A stretch of DNA of 64,000 nt from Taenia hydatigena (taxonomy: Eukaryota > Platyhelminthes > Cestoda > Cyclophyllidea > Taeniidae), in contig JADWOT020001706.1 of NCBI GenBank assembly GCA_036345935.2, forward strand, positions 1-64,000, in the 5' to 3' direction. Of the stretch, positions 48,670 through 61,500 are shown one piece after another (position 1 is the first letter of the stretch; each line of letters begins with the position of its first letter). The position numbers and the translations under genes are program-made. The notes under the pieces are model-generated. The model was given only the letters and a program-made list of their open reading frames with translations, searched no databases and was not told the DNA's origin.

Positions 48670-51600
48670 ATGGCAGGAATATCGCGTTGTTGGCGATGCC
48701 TAGACCCAAACGATTTCCCTTGTAAAAATGACGCTTTGGAGAACAGTTGCTCCTCTGCGAGATTGTTCATTAAGCCACCAAATATCTTCTGCCGTAATCT
48801 TGACAAACAGGCGATCGAAAGTTTCAAGTCCACTGTGGACCCGTCGCTCTATACACTGTATGCTTTATCTGATAATGATTGGACGTCTAATGTCTGGCAA
48901 AATTCGACAAATCTTTTGATTATCTCTGACAACTCACCCGGTGAAAACCAAAGAGATGAAATTGCAAAGGTAAGTGGCATTTGTTTCATCACGTTTTGCG
49001 TTTAATGTTTTAAACTTTGCATATGGGATGACGATGCAGTGTGAGGGCTATTCATCAATCCATTTATTTCTTTCCATCTTCCCGACGCTTGTTTTGTGCA
49101 GGTTAGCGATTACCTTGTAGAACACCGTGGGAAAGTTTTGCTCGTTCTTAGCGATGATTGCGGTCATTCTTCTGGCGCGCACAGTATTTCATCAGCACTA
49201 AAAGCATCTGATTTTTCGACTCAAACTAATCGGTGGATTTGGAGTGTCGTGGATGACTGCCTTTGCTTACGGAATGAACAGGAGGCGCCTGTGATGGTCG
49301 TTACTAAGGTTCGGGATTGCATTTTTCTTAAAAATTGGAAAATGCGGTTTGATAAGTTAACCTCGCTTTAATTTCTAACTTATGCCATAGCTGACTGTGA
49401 TGACCTACTTTTCAAGCCCAGGTGGATACGCTGGATAGGTGGTTGTTGATTTTCGGTTAACCGAGTCAAAGCTCAACATTTCTTCGTGAATATTATGAGA
49501 TTCAATCGATCGCTTGTGACACGGTTTCCTTAGTTTCTGCTGTAGCTATCCACACTCTGGTGTTTCTGTTGCGGTACTGAGTTGTTTTATAGTTGTATTT
49601 ATTTGTTCGCGCAAGACCAGCCTAATTAATGACAGGTTGACATAATGTAATTAGTGAAGACTTGATATGATTGACATCGCCAAGCAAAACCATCAGTTTA
49701 GAGTAGCCACGGTGACCTTGGAAATGAGAATAACGGCTTGCATTTGCATTCATAACTGCCGTTGATGCTTTGCACATTCGATGTCTAATTACTTGATGGT
49801 TTCGGTGCCCTCTTCAGAGCAATCTTCAAGACGTCACATCTGTTTTGGCCCTTCTCGGAATTTCTTGCGCACGACAGACGGAAAGGAAGAGTTCTGCTTC
49901 AGCCACTACCCTCTATACCTGCAAACCACCTGATTCACCGGACGCAGAAGTGAGTTTTCGCCGGAGCTATAACGGCGCTGTGGCAGCTGCATTTGCTTCC
50001 TACTAAGTAGTTATCTCATTGCCTAACTCCCTCTCAGCATTGAGTGAATTTACTGGAAAGCCTATTTTATTTCAAATGTATCTCACTGTAACCTCATTAG
50101 TGCTGATTCGTTTGGTGGATTCGAAAGGAGTCTCATCCACATCTAGCGAATGGGAGGGACGACACTTGGATTATCTTCATGTTGGCTTTTTGTGTGGTTG
50201 AGAAATACTCAAAATTAATTTAGTTATTGCCCACCCTTAAGTGCTGTCATAGGTGGTGTTGAGTTTAAGTAATTTTCAGATGTTAACTGCCGACATCGAT
50301 TGGAAGGGAAGTGACATGGCTCTGTTGCATTGACAAATCTTCACAGTCCGAAAATTAGAAGGCGTCAGATCAACAGAGATGTGTACACGGATGTGAAAAG
50401 GATGAAGCTAATTCAACTTTGTGAAGTTTTTTCCTTTTATTTTGATAAGCTCAACAGCCCTGATTGGTCTGATCGAAACTAGCTTCGAGCGGGTTGGAAT
50501 ATTCTTGAATGAACTACCATTATTGGAACGCAGTCATTCGCGATGATTTTTTTCGAGTTCTAGGTGCCTGAATACCTTATCAACCTTCTGGCAAATGCAA
50601 CTGGTTCAAAGGTGGAGGTTGTTTCCACAGATACGAATACAGAGGCCTTTTCTTTTGCCGACTATTTTGCCTCCCTCAAGCAAACTTCTCGTTTAGGTCG
50701 TCATCCCTTCTGGAGTGAAGAAACGTCCTCGAACTTTCGCGTCTCTCAAGAGTAAGTCGTTTCTCCACTTCCTAACTAACCAATTCAGAATTCTTCCTAA
50801 GCTGCCGAATCATTCGGGCTTGGTGATTGTCTCAGCAACACAAACGGCAGGTGTTGGTAACCTCTGACATCTTGCTCAAATAAGTACTCTGGTGTTGTTG
50901 ATAGGTCGAAGGGGTAATCAGTGGTTGTCTCCGCGTGGTGCGGCCTTGTTTACGGCTCATGTTGACTTACCGTTGTCGAAGGAAAAGCCATCCTGTTATC
51001 TACCGCGTCTACTTGCGTGGATTCAGCATTTGCCTGCTCTTGCTGTTTTCCTAACTTTGAATGAACTCCTCGAAGAGTGTGGAGTAAGTATGGGATTTTG
51101 GAATCTCTTAAGCAGTATTAGTAGTAGTTGAATCACAAATTCCTGCTGTGCCGTCGATGTGCTTTGTACTTAAGGCAGAATGACACTGCTTATCCGGTAG
51201 GTTTCCTATTGCCGATGGCATATTAGTGGAAGTACTTAAACAAAAGTAGCGGCATTTAATAAAACACATGGAATAGAAGTGACCATAGCACTGGATCGCT
51301 TTCATGAGTCTCTTTTCCTGGCTTCTTTGCTCCCATCAGAATGTGGGAGAGGAAGTATCACTTTCTTATACACTTCATGCCAACTATGTAAAAACGACGT
51401 CGCTTCTTTCGTCACCTGTCCGCCTGCCTCACTGGTGAAAAAGGAGTTGATTGGGCGATTGTAGGATGCGGGCTAGCCTTTGATAACAGCTCTATTGTAA
51501 ATATCTCTAGATTTGGCCGTTTATATTCGCCATCTAGGCGGTGAAATTAGGTTTGGTCTGTTTACCGCCTCCTGCATGGGTGTAGCAGTAGGGCAGGTGA

Positions 51601-52493
51601 TTAATTATCGGTGCACAGATGTCTGCAAGCGCTATGGATGTGGACGGAATGCCATGGCATCTAAGCAACAACCGAAATGTATAGTCGTTTTGAATCTCAT
51701 GATAAACACTGTGTCGTCTAGCTTCTTCACACCAATTTATATTCTGACCTGCTTTGCAACTTATCTATGTGTTGGCCATGCTCGTTGTCATTAGCGATGG
51801 GACGTATTTGTGGTTTTTTTCACGATAAATGTGTTATTTTAGGCTAATGAATCGCCAAATGTGGAAGTACGAGTCAAATGGCCAAATGATGTCTACGCTG
51901 TAGATAGGGTGGCAAATACTTGTACGAAGATTTCAGGCGTTCTCGTTAGTGCTACTTACACTGAGTCAGGTGAGATGAGATGCTTAGTAGGTAAGGCTGA
52001 GCGTTTGTTGCAGTGCTTTGAACCTAGGCATCGGTGTGAATGTGGCCAATCCCAAGCCGACCACGTGCTTGCATGACTTAATCAGGGCCGGCGCCAAGCC
52101 CTCGAATGCAGTGCTACCGTCAGTGGCTACAGTGGTTGGTCGGACGTTGCACCACCTTGAGGCTCTCATCAATCGCTTTGAATCTGGTGGTTCGAAGGAG
52201 ATAGAGCGAATGTACACATCGGCCTGGATGCATAAGTGAGCAGTTGGAGTTGTGAAGTAACGGGTTGCTTGTGCTACAAGCTAATACACTTTATTACTAT
52301 TTTCGGCAAATCTAGGGATCAGCAACTCAAAGTGCCTGAAGGTGATCGCGAAGTCAAGTGTACTGTGGTTGGTGTTGATGAGTTCGGGTACCTGCGTGTT
52401 GTGAGCGAAGAAGGTGGGGAAATCGTTCTTCATCCAAACGGGAACTCGATCGACATGATGGCTGGGAGTGTAATTCCGCGTGGAACTTGTTAA
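48670..52493 (+). CDS. HLCS: Holocarboxylase synthetase / biotin protein ligase, nine exons
   Basis: The enzyme joins biotin to biotin-dependent carboxylases through biotinyl-AMP. Exons, all phase-consistent, are 48,670-48,969, 49,102-49,308, 49,818-49,949, 50,564-50,751, 50,789-50,856, 50,905-51,083, 51,843-51,990, 52,028-52,235 and 52,316-52,493 (TAA). They encode 535 residues, shorter than human HLCS at about 726. The ATG was chosen because an in-frame TGA lies just upstream. The N-terminal half resembles the animal HLCS extension. The catalytic half has TAGVGRRGNQW (residues 295-305), VKWPNDVY (369-376), KISGVLV (387-393, with the Lys matching catalytic Lys183 of BirA) and GIGVNVANPKP. 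The C-terminal domain (478-535) has GYLRV and HPNGNSIDM. Introns 4 and 7 are 37 nt. Donor 2 (AAG|GTTCGG) is weak. No stop or frameshift was found, so the gene looks functional. Exon 2's end is the least certain boundary. Confidence 0.92.
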
Positions 52494-55166
52494 AACTTCT
52501 CTGCTTTTGCAGCTTCATGCAGCGTACTTGTTTGATTTAGTAAGATTGATTTTCCTTCTAACAATAATGGCGCCAATGTCGCCCATTAATCTGAGCCTTC
52601 GCTCAAGGGTTTGGGGCGGTAGGAGGCGGGGAGGTTCGTTCTAGCTTCTGAGACAGGAGAAGTTGAGCATTATAGCTCCGTATTTTGAAGCTGCAATTGG
52701 TCTCAACGCTCACATGGTGTTGACATTATAAGGCCAGTGTTTTGTATGTTCGGAATGAATGGCAATCTGCACACGTTAATTACATTTAAACAATTAAAAG
52801 TGGAAACGACATATTTCGAGTTGAGTATACCTTGTTTTAGTAAACCAAACAAATTGATCGTTGAGTGGGTTTTGGTGGATGGGGTCGCTGCATTTCTGAC
52901 CTCTCATCAAGCATTAGTTATGCAAGGGAGTCGAAGTCCTCTCCATCATCATATCTTACTCAAGATATCCAGTCCATGGGGATGGTTGGAGAAGGGCATT
53001 ATTTGCTCTAGATGGGGGGGAAGGCGGGTAAAAGTTAGCAAATTTGGCGAGTTTAAGAGGTTTCGGGCATTGTTTCCTCCTGTGAGGTCGATAATGTCCG
53101 CTTAGTCATGTCCGACCGGTTGTCACCAAAGGGGGTTCATTCAACCAACTCTTGTTATAGTGGTCCTTGTCGTCAACTCTGATGGTCAAGTGTAGGTGTC
53201 AATGAAACCGGTGCAAAGCTACATGATTGAAGACCTCATTTTTGAGTTCAGGTGTTTAGCTCGGACATGAGTTTCACTCAGGGAAGTGCATTTTCAAGTG
53301 ATAGCTTTTGTATCAAGAAATTTACCAAATTTTAAAAGAAATTAGGCAACGTGGCGTGGACTTAATGCAAAATATGACTTCAAACAGACAGCGTCTGTCT
53401 AGACGGCGCCTCGGTTAGATCTATGCAAGGAGGCGCAAAATGCGGAGTATTTTGGCCACAGGCAGGCACTTGGAATTAGAATATTTTGCGATTCTGAGTC
53501 AAGTCCACCATGCTATTAGCCTTCTTTTCACCATTGCAGAATTTTTATGCGATTAAGTAGCAAACCGAATGCAGGGGTCGGAAATTTTAAAGTGGTAGTG
53601 GAAGGCGCGAAACATTGTAGACCTTGTGTTGGGATAATGCAGGTGCTCGCTGTAGTACTGTTTGTTGGAACTACCGGTTCCTCGTCAAATTGCCATTTGG
53701 GCAAAACTGCTCACGAGTCCTCGATGACCGCTTACACGTGTACCACTGTTTTCTTAATGTCAAAGCCTACACGTAGTCTTGCATTACGCTTCAGCATGGC
53801 ATAATCTACCGCTCATGAGCTCATCACTTGGGCCGTCAACAGTCACTAACTATGACCCAACACAAAGCAAACGGAGTAACAACCCCATGTATGTGGAAAC
53901 AAAATGAACCACATCGGAACACTGTCTCTTTGCATTAATTTGTGCATGTAAAAAAATGCACAACATGTGTCCTTTTTATAGCTATAGTTTGTAAATTAGT
54001 GCCTATATATCGCGCAATTTAGTGTTATTTGACGTGCTTAGTTTAGCAAAATTAGCTTTCAATACAAATTTCAACATTGTTTTTTAAAAAATCACGTTTA
54101 ATATAGTTTTGTTTAACTGTCTTCTTTGAAATTATTGTTTTGAATTTTTAGTTTGAATCCACCAATAGTGTCTGCTTTGGTTGATGGCGCCTGTGTATGA
54201 GTGGTTGGCTCGTGGGCTTGGTTTGGGGTGCGTTTTTGGGTTTCTTCTCGTCAAATGGTTAGCTTTGCTGCCGGATGAGAGCTAACAATGGTCAGAAAAT
54301 GATTATGTCTTCTTATGCTACTCTATGCAATGAAAATGGACTGCTTAGATGTCTGCGAACCCTGATTCGGGTTGATTCGTGGTCGGTGGATGTGTGAATA
54401 TGCAAGGAGAACCGTTGATTTGGCGTCATTGCAGAAGAATTCGAAAAGCATTTCATGTTATAGGTGAGCTGAAAATATATGTTCCCTTTCTTGTGCAAAT
54501 GTTCTCGTTGTTTTCATGATAATTTCATACACTGGTGGAATAAGTTTTTTGTTCTCTTTCGGGAGTATGGTGTCTCTCGAGGTGTGCTCGCATCTCCATG
54601 AATTGTCTGGACCTGCCAAAGTTGTACAGCGTGAAATGATTCTACTCGAAGACTGGACTATGAGAATAACAATTTTGTCACTCTGTTGCTTCTGCTCGAT
54701 GTGGTGACGGTTTCGGCTATGTGAGTGTCTGTTGTTTCCTGGATTTTGACTTCCTTTGTGATCACCCTCGGGCACCTGCGATACGGTTTCCATACCCTTG
54801 ATTGGAATTCCTTTCCCTTATTGCGTAGGACATATGCGTGTGGTATGTGTTCCTTGGCAAGATTGTTTTCATTTGCGGTAATAAAGGTAGCGAGGGATAG
54901 CTACGCTTGTTTTGTTTTTTTGAGGAGGGGTTGATCCGTTTTCAAACCAATAACAGGTGTTGTGATTATTGAGAGGATGTAGCTGGTAGAGTGTAGTGAT
55001 GAAATTTCCTGTCAAGCATGCAGGCAAGTAGGCAGGCCGTAGTAGTTGCACCGTAAGGAAAAGTGCTTCTGCGGCTGCGTTCCTAGGCGTTGCCTTTAGC
55101 GTCCTTTGGTTGATGCTTACTTACTGGAACTCGAGTCCCTGTTCGCTGAATTACTTTTTGGCGCAG
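52494..55166. other. Downstream of HLCS; no gene recognised
   Basis: No clear AATAAA was seen close behind the HLCS stop. A partial copy of element M (TGTTGGAACTACCGGTTCCTC) lies at about 53,660-53,705 within a chance open frame. Splice-like donors occur at 54,461 (ATAG|GTGAGC) and 54,717 (CTAT|GTGAGT), each after a short open stretch, and may belong with the exon candidate at 55,167. No protein family could be assigned to them. Confidence 0.35.
53660..53705 (+). mobile_element. MITE-like element M, left-end fragment
   Basis: TTTGTTGGAACTACCGGTTC matches the left end of the copies at 26,964 and 47,932. Similarity is lost within about 45 bases. Confidence 0.35.
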
Positions 55167-55315
55167 TCTCATCATCACGGATGGCTTATCGAGCGTGCGC
55201 GACCAAATACATGAGCTACAGGCTTTGGGCAATAGAACTTTTCGGGTGGACGCTGTTTCGTTAGCTCATTGTAGGAACATGGTCTCCACTTGGGCGTTTG
55301 AGCTGGTATTGAAGT
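55167..55315 (+). CDS. Candidate exon with an ITDG motif
   Basis: A good acceptor (TTTTTGGCGCAG) and donor (AAGT|GTAAGC) bound 149 nt of open frame reading LIITDGLSSVRDQIHELQAL and then NRTFRVDAVSLAHC. A hydrophobic strand ending in TDG, followed by a helix and a second strand, is typical of von Willebrand factor A-like folds, and ITDG-x-x-SV is also found in SZT2-type proteins. The similarity is short and could be chance. No other exon of such a protein could be read nearby. The exon is in + orientation about 2.7 kb downstream of HLCS. Confidence 0.3.
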
Positions 55316-56515
55316 GTAAGCAGAGCTGTGTTGGAGGTTATTTGGAGGTGAAAGAAGGAGCTGGTTTGCAGTGTCCCCAGTTGCCCGCTTGCTTGCCCCA
55401 GCACTGAGTAGTTAGTGAAAGTGAGAGAAAGGAGGATCATTTTGCCATCTCTTCCATGTCAATAGGATGGTTATCGACACGCTAGCACCAGCTACCCACA
55501 CTCGCTCACGTAGTTGCCCCATGGTGGTCCTCCCACTAGTCATCGCGGCTCTATTTACCACGGTATTGCGTTTTGAAATGCCAACGCGAAAGGTGCCACA
55601 AATTTACTCAGGCAGTACGCCGCAGCCCTCCTTCCTGCCCACATACTTTGCATACCTACCCCTGTACTAAGTGGTTAGAGCGAGGCAAGGGGAGGAGGAC
55701 CATCTCACCTTCCTTTCCCAAACGGCCACACCCCCTCTTCTCTTCACACCAACCAATTCATCCACTCATCCCTTTTCAGTCCATTCTCAAGGCTAAGCAA
55801 TAGTGACAGTAGTAGTAGCATAGCACCACTACTCATCACCTGCTCCACCGCCAGCAATAATTAACTGCGACCCTTCCAAAGCAAAGTGTTCCCATACTTG
55901 TGGAAACAAAATGTGCCGCAGTTCTCACCTGTGAGTTTCGGCTCATAGCGCTTCCATTCGTCGTAGGAGAACGTCCCCTTCACTCCTCATTCATACATAC
56001 GCACGGCAGTGCCCCCTCCCCAGCCTTTCCCTTCTTCTCCACTCACCCACCCACATTATGCCCGGAGAAGATGAAGAGAAGGAGACATAACAGTAGTGGG
56101 ACGAAAGATATTTATGTGTGTACGTTTCACATATCGATGTCGGCGACAAGCCACCCACTACTCGGAAGCGAGGGTACGACCGCGAGGCAACTAAGTGGTC
56201 CGCCCAACTCACCAACACCCGTCACTCAACAAACCACAGTCGACATATTACATACTCCCACTCGCCTCTTCCCTCCAGCAGCCTCTTCCTTTCCACTGCT
56301 CTCCTCGGTTCGGGTACCGCATCTGCAGCCGCTTCCTCCTCCTCCTCATACCCTGTGATAAAAGCAGACAGATTCCGTAGGGTTGAGGAGGCCGGCGGGG
56401 AAAATTGCTCACCATCACGCGTGCCCGTGGCTAGTAGCAGCACTACAGTGGTGAATGACAACGTTTAAGCCTTAACCAGTCGCGAAGAATCTACCGGCAG
56501 CGCATCGCAGGCACA
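55316..56515. other. Pyrimidine-rich sequence, no gene
   Basis: CT- and CA-rich DNA with overlapping open frames on both strands, such as 55,900-56,358 + (152 codons, rich in Ser, Thr and Pro) and 56,118-56,468 +. Composition explains these frames. No splice-bounded exon was supported. It lies directly before copy C and may be part of it, but I found no matching sequence left of copy A. Confidence 0.35.
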
Positions 56516-56882
56516 GCTTCATACGGCATGAACTGTAAATGTTACGATGGACAGGAGCCAGCACCGCATTATATCGTGAGGCATCTGCGCTTCCTCCCAA
56601 CTTTCTTCCTTCCTTACAAACTAGCAGCCACACCCCAGCAATAAGTCATCCCACTCAACGCTTACAAATGTGGACGTCATGAAAACCAATACATCGTATG
56701 AAGGCTCTTAAATAATATAACCTCACATCGGCTTCGCCTCACACCATACTGTTGCTGTTGCTTTTACTGCTAAAGGTCTCAAAACCTGATTACTACCTCA
56801 GATTGGAAAAAAAAAAACAAAAAGAACAAGCAAAAGTGGTGTAATTAACTGTGAGGCTATGATAAGATCTCACTCAAATTGT

Positions 56883-56926
56883 ACAACATACACTGTCCCA
56901 TGGGGGAGTACTTACCAAGGTACCGT
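56883..56926. other. 44-bp core identical in copies A and C (C side)
   Basis: Identical to 15,813-15,856. See that entry for content. The matching stretch ends abruptly at both sides, where the two copies again differ frequently. Confidence 0.6.
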
Positions 56927-57221
56927 CGTCTCCCTTCGCTCTCGCCCGATCGTCCGCCTGCCTGGCCCTCTTTCAAGCGCACAGCCGCGCTGCTTGCCTG
57001 GTTATGCAAGGGAACTCTCAATCGCATTCATTGCCCCTCAAATAACTGCTTTGACACCACAACGGTTGCCGTCGGCAACGGCGAGTTCAAGGGCCCTTTG
57101 TGTAGTCTCAGTGGCTTCTCATGGATCAGCTTCTAAGTCCACATTCCCCCTTGCCATCATTGCCACCGTCGATAACGATGCGTGTTATTGTTCGCAGGCA
57201 GCCTGATGAGTCCGTGATCAC

Positions 57222-57250
57222 CGACGACGACGACGACGATGACGACGACG
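57222..57250 (+). repeat. GAC/GAT trinucleotide repeat
   Basis: A run of GAC codons with one GAT. In one frame it would encode nine Asp in a row within a 110-codon open frame (57,121-57,453). Copy A has no such run at the corresponding position, so it arose by slippage after the copies separated. Confidence 0.7.
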
Positions 57251-59924
57251 TTGAGAGGCGTCACGTAGCCAGCGTTGCAAACAATGGCGACGACGGCGGC
57301 GGCGAGGCGCCCACTGTTGGTCAGAGGCCGACCATTGCAACACAAATACTGTGCTTTCAAGTTTTGCGCACAAAATTGATACCTAGTGCTGCTCACTCAC
57401 GTCTCCATGCCTATCACAAAATAATGCTCCAGAGAAAGCCAAGTGCTTGGTAAGTTCTCCTCCTCGCCCTCCCATCCTCCCAGCAAATGAGGCCTCAATC
57501 GCCACAACAGCACCTACCCACCTACCTACCAAAATACTGCCGAGACAACTTCAATCAATCTCCTCAACAACACTGTTCTGCATAGCTAAGGAACGCGAAA
57601 AAGTGCTGCCATCCAAAGACCAACAAAAACAAAAAAACGGATCCCTGTACACCCACACACGTTTATGGAATTAAAAACGTGCTCGAGACCATCTTGAAAA
57701 CATCAACGCACACAGATTTACGCGGAATGAAAAAATGAGTGGACAGTAAAACAAGAAATACACATCTCGAAATGTAAAATTAAAAAAATACAAACACACG
57801 CACACCCAAATCCACGAAAAGAAGGGCCATCTGGAGCAGGTTTGAAAAAAGATATGGAACACTTTTCATTCTCCTCCCCCATCGTCTTAGAGCTGACACG
57901 ATCACCAGCACAACTCATCAACGTGACAATAAACCCGCCCTCCTCCCCCCTTCCAGCATTGCTACACCCAATGCTTGAGCCCAAAAACACAAAAGGTCAC
58001 AACTACCACTATGCCATTCAACACACACTGCTATCGTCCATGCCGACATCCACATCGCTCGTCCGAGACTGAGACGCCTCCGCCAATGGCTTCACAAGCT
58101 CGCATTGCCTACCGTTCCACAGACTCATCAAATGTTACCTCACAACCTCCACCACCAACAACACAGTAATTTTTTGACATCCGGAAAGGAAAAAGAAAAA
58201 CAATGAAAGAGCCAGTGTGTGAACGTCCAATGTGCTGCAAAGCTAACACCTTCAAACATAGCCAATGATAGGAGAAAGCGCCTTAACAAGCAAGAGTTTA
58301 AGAGTGCTACAAAGTACAGTCTGCGTAGTAATGCAAATGCTTCCCACTAGTCACTCCTTCCTCCGCTTCTGTTGCGTCCACCTCTCCCAGACATCAGCTC
58401 ATGTCGTCGAAGCTGAACCTACCATTAAGCCATCACCGAGGCCCTCTACACAACACGCTTCGCAAAGATCACAACACAAAAATAGTCCTAGTCCCCAATT
58501 CAATTAGCAGAAGAGCCGCCAATTGTCCCACGCCCTCCATATATGCATGTGCTCCACCAATACGGATATCATAGTAATGAAAATAACGCACCTTTTACTA
58601 CAAGTAAAGTGCGAAAGGACATACGGATAAATGTTAAAAGCTTCTATAGCTACAGAAGAAGACAGCAAAAACCCACTTACAGCAATCCAATCTTACCTGA
58701 GGAACGTGGGAAGCGATAGCTAAGGCGAGATTCGCATCCATTGCCGCCTCATAATGCCTCCATTCTTCGTAAAACAAAGATTTTGGCGTCAACTTCAGTT
58801 TTAACCGAGCAAATACACGAATGAAGCAAGTGAACAATGAGGCAATGGAAGGAATACGTATTAGCAAAAACAATGAGTAGGTGCCAAGCGCATGGTAAAG
58901 GCAAAACTCTTTTCAACTAAATTACGACTCATTAATCAAAGTCCACGGTGATTGGGAACAAAATGATTGACGAATTGTCGAACCAGTCTTAATTTATTAC
59001 CCAGAATATTGCGCAGTAAGAATGAACGTGGCTAGACCTTGCGGCTGCAAAACAAAACGTCTTAACATTCACATTATGAAGCCTTCACGTCTACTAATGA
59101 CAAGTAGGCGCACAAAGGAAGCCAACCAACACGAAAAAACGCTAATAACAGATTAAAAAAACCAAAACTAGTCGAAATGCAGCAAACACTTGCCAGGTTT
59201 CCAACTTGTTCCAGCAAATTAAACCCCATTAACCGAAAATAATAGCCACCAAAAACGAACACCACTTACGTACATCGCGCACAAACCTAACTAATCAGTT
59301 TAGTCCGGTCCCATAAGGCAAATAAACTCCTAATTTTCGTGCAATTACAACAAGTCAAGAATCACTACAAACACTTGCTTTTTCGCTTTAAATGTGAATT
59401 TTAAAAGTAAAAATGCGAACAAAATAAGCTACTTGGTAAGCGCAAGTTAGAAAACTAGCAACAAATCCTGGATTTGAGAACGCATTAGAACAGCATTACA
59501 AGAGTCTTCTACTCATATTATAGCAATTTAAATAACAGATTAGCGCCTATTTTGACATTGTTCTGCATTCTGTACTATCATCAAGTTTGATGCTTGCAAA
59601 CAAGCTTAAATAAAATCAAAACATAGCCACAACATTACAACGTACTTTGTTTGTGATTTAGTGCCTCCGCAAAGCCGCCACGCTATTGGCGATTTTTAAG
59701 ATGAAATATAAAAAAGGAAAGAGTAAAGTTGGTAACGTAATTTGTACCAAATAGGGGTACGCTAGTAGAATGTTTGAAAAAATTTGCGCAAAAAATGGGT
59801 AAGTTTGTCACACAATAGCAAAAGTTAGGCAAAGTAATTAAACATACAATCCAAAGCGCAAAGTTGGGCTTACATGGGAAACGTAAAAGATCCTGAAAGC
59901 ACATAAACACTGGGAGTTGAATTG

Positions 59925-60285
59925 AGGCGTCTTGAGATCGTTTTGAAGACGAAAATGCAAAAAATACCAGAGCAGAATATATAATCAATAGACAGGGGAA
60001 TGGAGCTGCTGGCATGGCCCGGACGCCAGTTCAAGTAACTAAGGCAATACGGCCTGTAGCGTCCCGAGGCTCTCTCGGAAGCAAAAGAAAGCAGAATACC
60101 GGGGTAGAATGTGCATAATCAACGGGCAGAGTGAAATAAGCCGCTGGCATGGCTCAGCGGCCAGCCTACTTAGCTAAGGCAAGATGGACACCCCTGTGAC
60201 CCCGACCAGAAATCGGCAGTACAAACAAAGTACTGCACGGCCGCCTCTGTGTGACCGAAACCGAAACAGGTGGTCATGTCAGACA
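59925..60285 (-). mobile_element. MITE-like element M, two tandem units in copy C
   Basis: Two units in - orientation follow each other, about 59,925-60,055 and 60,056-60,235. Each has, on the - strand, a GGC(C/G)...CCATGCCAGC(A/G)GC core and a TTCT(A/G)C(C/T)C(C/T)GGTAT or similar motif. At the right end (60,218-60,285) the element terminus appears twice in opposite orientation around TACAAACAAAGTA. One unit carries TAGCTAAGTAGG, which fits the RNA polymerase III A-box consensus. No convincing B-box follows. Confidence 0.55.
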
Positions 60286-61479
60286 GAGCATTACAATGCC
60301 ACACATTATGACGCAACAATGGAACCCTCGGATTGTGTTGGTGGTCATTCGAGAGGCCAAGTAGCGCAATTTTAAGTCCTGGGCAGAGCAAAAAATATTG
60401 CAGGGGGTAAATGGCATTATGATGGACCCCTGTTGGACAGGGTTCCAGGCAATGGATGTATGAGATGAACAAAAGGCTTAAAAATACTTTGCCTTGGTAA
60501 ATTAAATATCGTGCGTATTGTTTATGCACGTAAAATAATTTGGCTACGCATCTTAACACGTAAGTTGGATGGATTTTGAGTGCTGATATCATCGCAAGGT
60601 CGTCACTTGTGTAGTGGAGGTTAAAAAGTTGATGAAGCCCTGCTTCATGCTGTGAGTTATTTTGTGCTCCCCTACTTTCAAGATCAATAACATGAAAATG
60701 TATGCATGTATGCATGTCTACTCAAGCTACCATCAGCACAACCCCCACTACAAGAATGCAAGGATCTAAGTTACGAACAGAGTGTGTTTCAAACAGCAAA
60801 GTCCTTACAGTGGTAACTACTAGTGTGCATACTCCGTTAGTGTGCCAACAAAAAGGATTCAGGATGAGGAGAAGGAGGACGGTTGCTATTGCAACTCCCT
60901 TATCCCATGCTAGGCCTGCCTGCTAACAGTTTCTTTGACTGGAGTGCTATTGCTACTGAATCGACGCTCAGTAGGAGTTGACGTCAGGGTGAATATTTGA
61001 TCGCACATTGGCTAGGGTAGCAGAGGTTGCAGACAGACCGAGATCACAAAAAGAGATCGAGGATGAGGAAGAGGGGTAGAAAGGCGTCCATCTGCATTCA
61101 TGTTGTTAACAAAATCACCCTGTCACATAATCAACAAGGTGACAGTGTTATTCCATATGAAAACATTATAAAAAACACTGACATTGACGAGTTGTGAGCG
61201 ATGCAGGGAGGGAAGGTGGTAAAGAAGAAGATCCACCTGCCAGACGATGAAAGTGCTGCGTACTGATATACCCTATTTACAGGACCCCAAAAGCAGTGTG
61301 ACCGCTCACACTAGTCAATCGAACTACACACCGAGGACTGCCGTCACACAACACAATGAAACATCCCTTTTTATGTGCTCTATATACTCGCAGATGGCCA
61401 TCACCACCATCACCGCGACCACCAAAAGCACCAACAGCACCCCACCCACCCGCCTGCTCACACTCTTGCAAAACCCAAT

Positions 61480-61500
61480 AAACACACACACTCACACTCA
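61480..61500 (+). repeat. CA-rich microsatellite
   Basis: AACACACACACTCACACTCAC, an interrupted CA repeat inside copy C. Copy B has only ATGCACACACGCAGC at the equivalent place. Confidence 0.6.

Noticed and set aside
51513..51794. 93-codon + strand frame inside HLCS intron 6
   Set aside because: Exons 6 and 7 join directly in phase and align across the ligase family with no missing segment, so no extra exon is needed.
53547..53804. 85-codon + strand frame after a good acceptor
   Set aside because: It runs through a fragment of element M, so the frame is repeat-derived.
55900..56468. 152- and 116-codon Ser/Thr/Pro-rich frames
   Set aside because: CT/CA-rich composition lowers stop frequency. 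No splice sites or motifs, and both strands are open.
60170..60715. 181-codon open frame on the - strand, the longest in the window
   Set aside because: It lies inside copy C and crosses element M. The frame is not kept in copies A or B and there is no recognisable domain.
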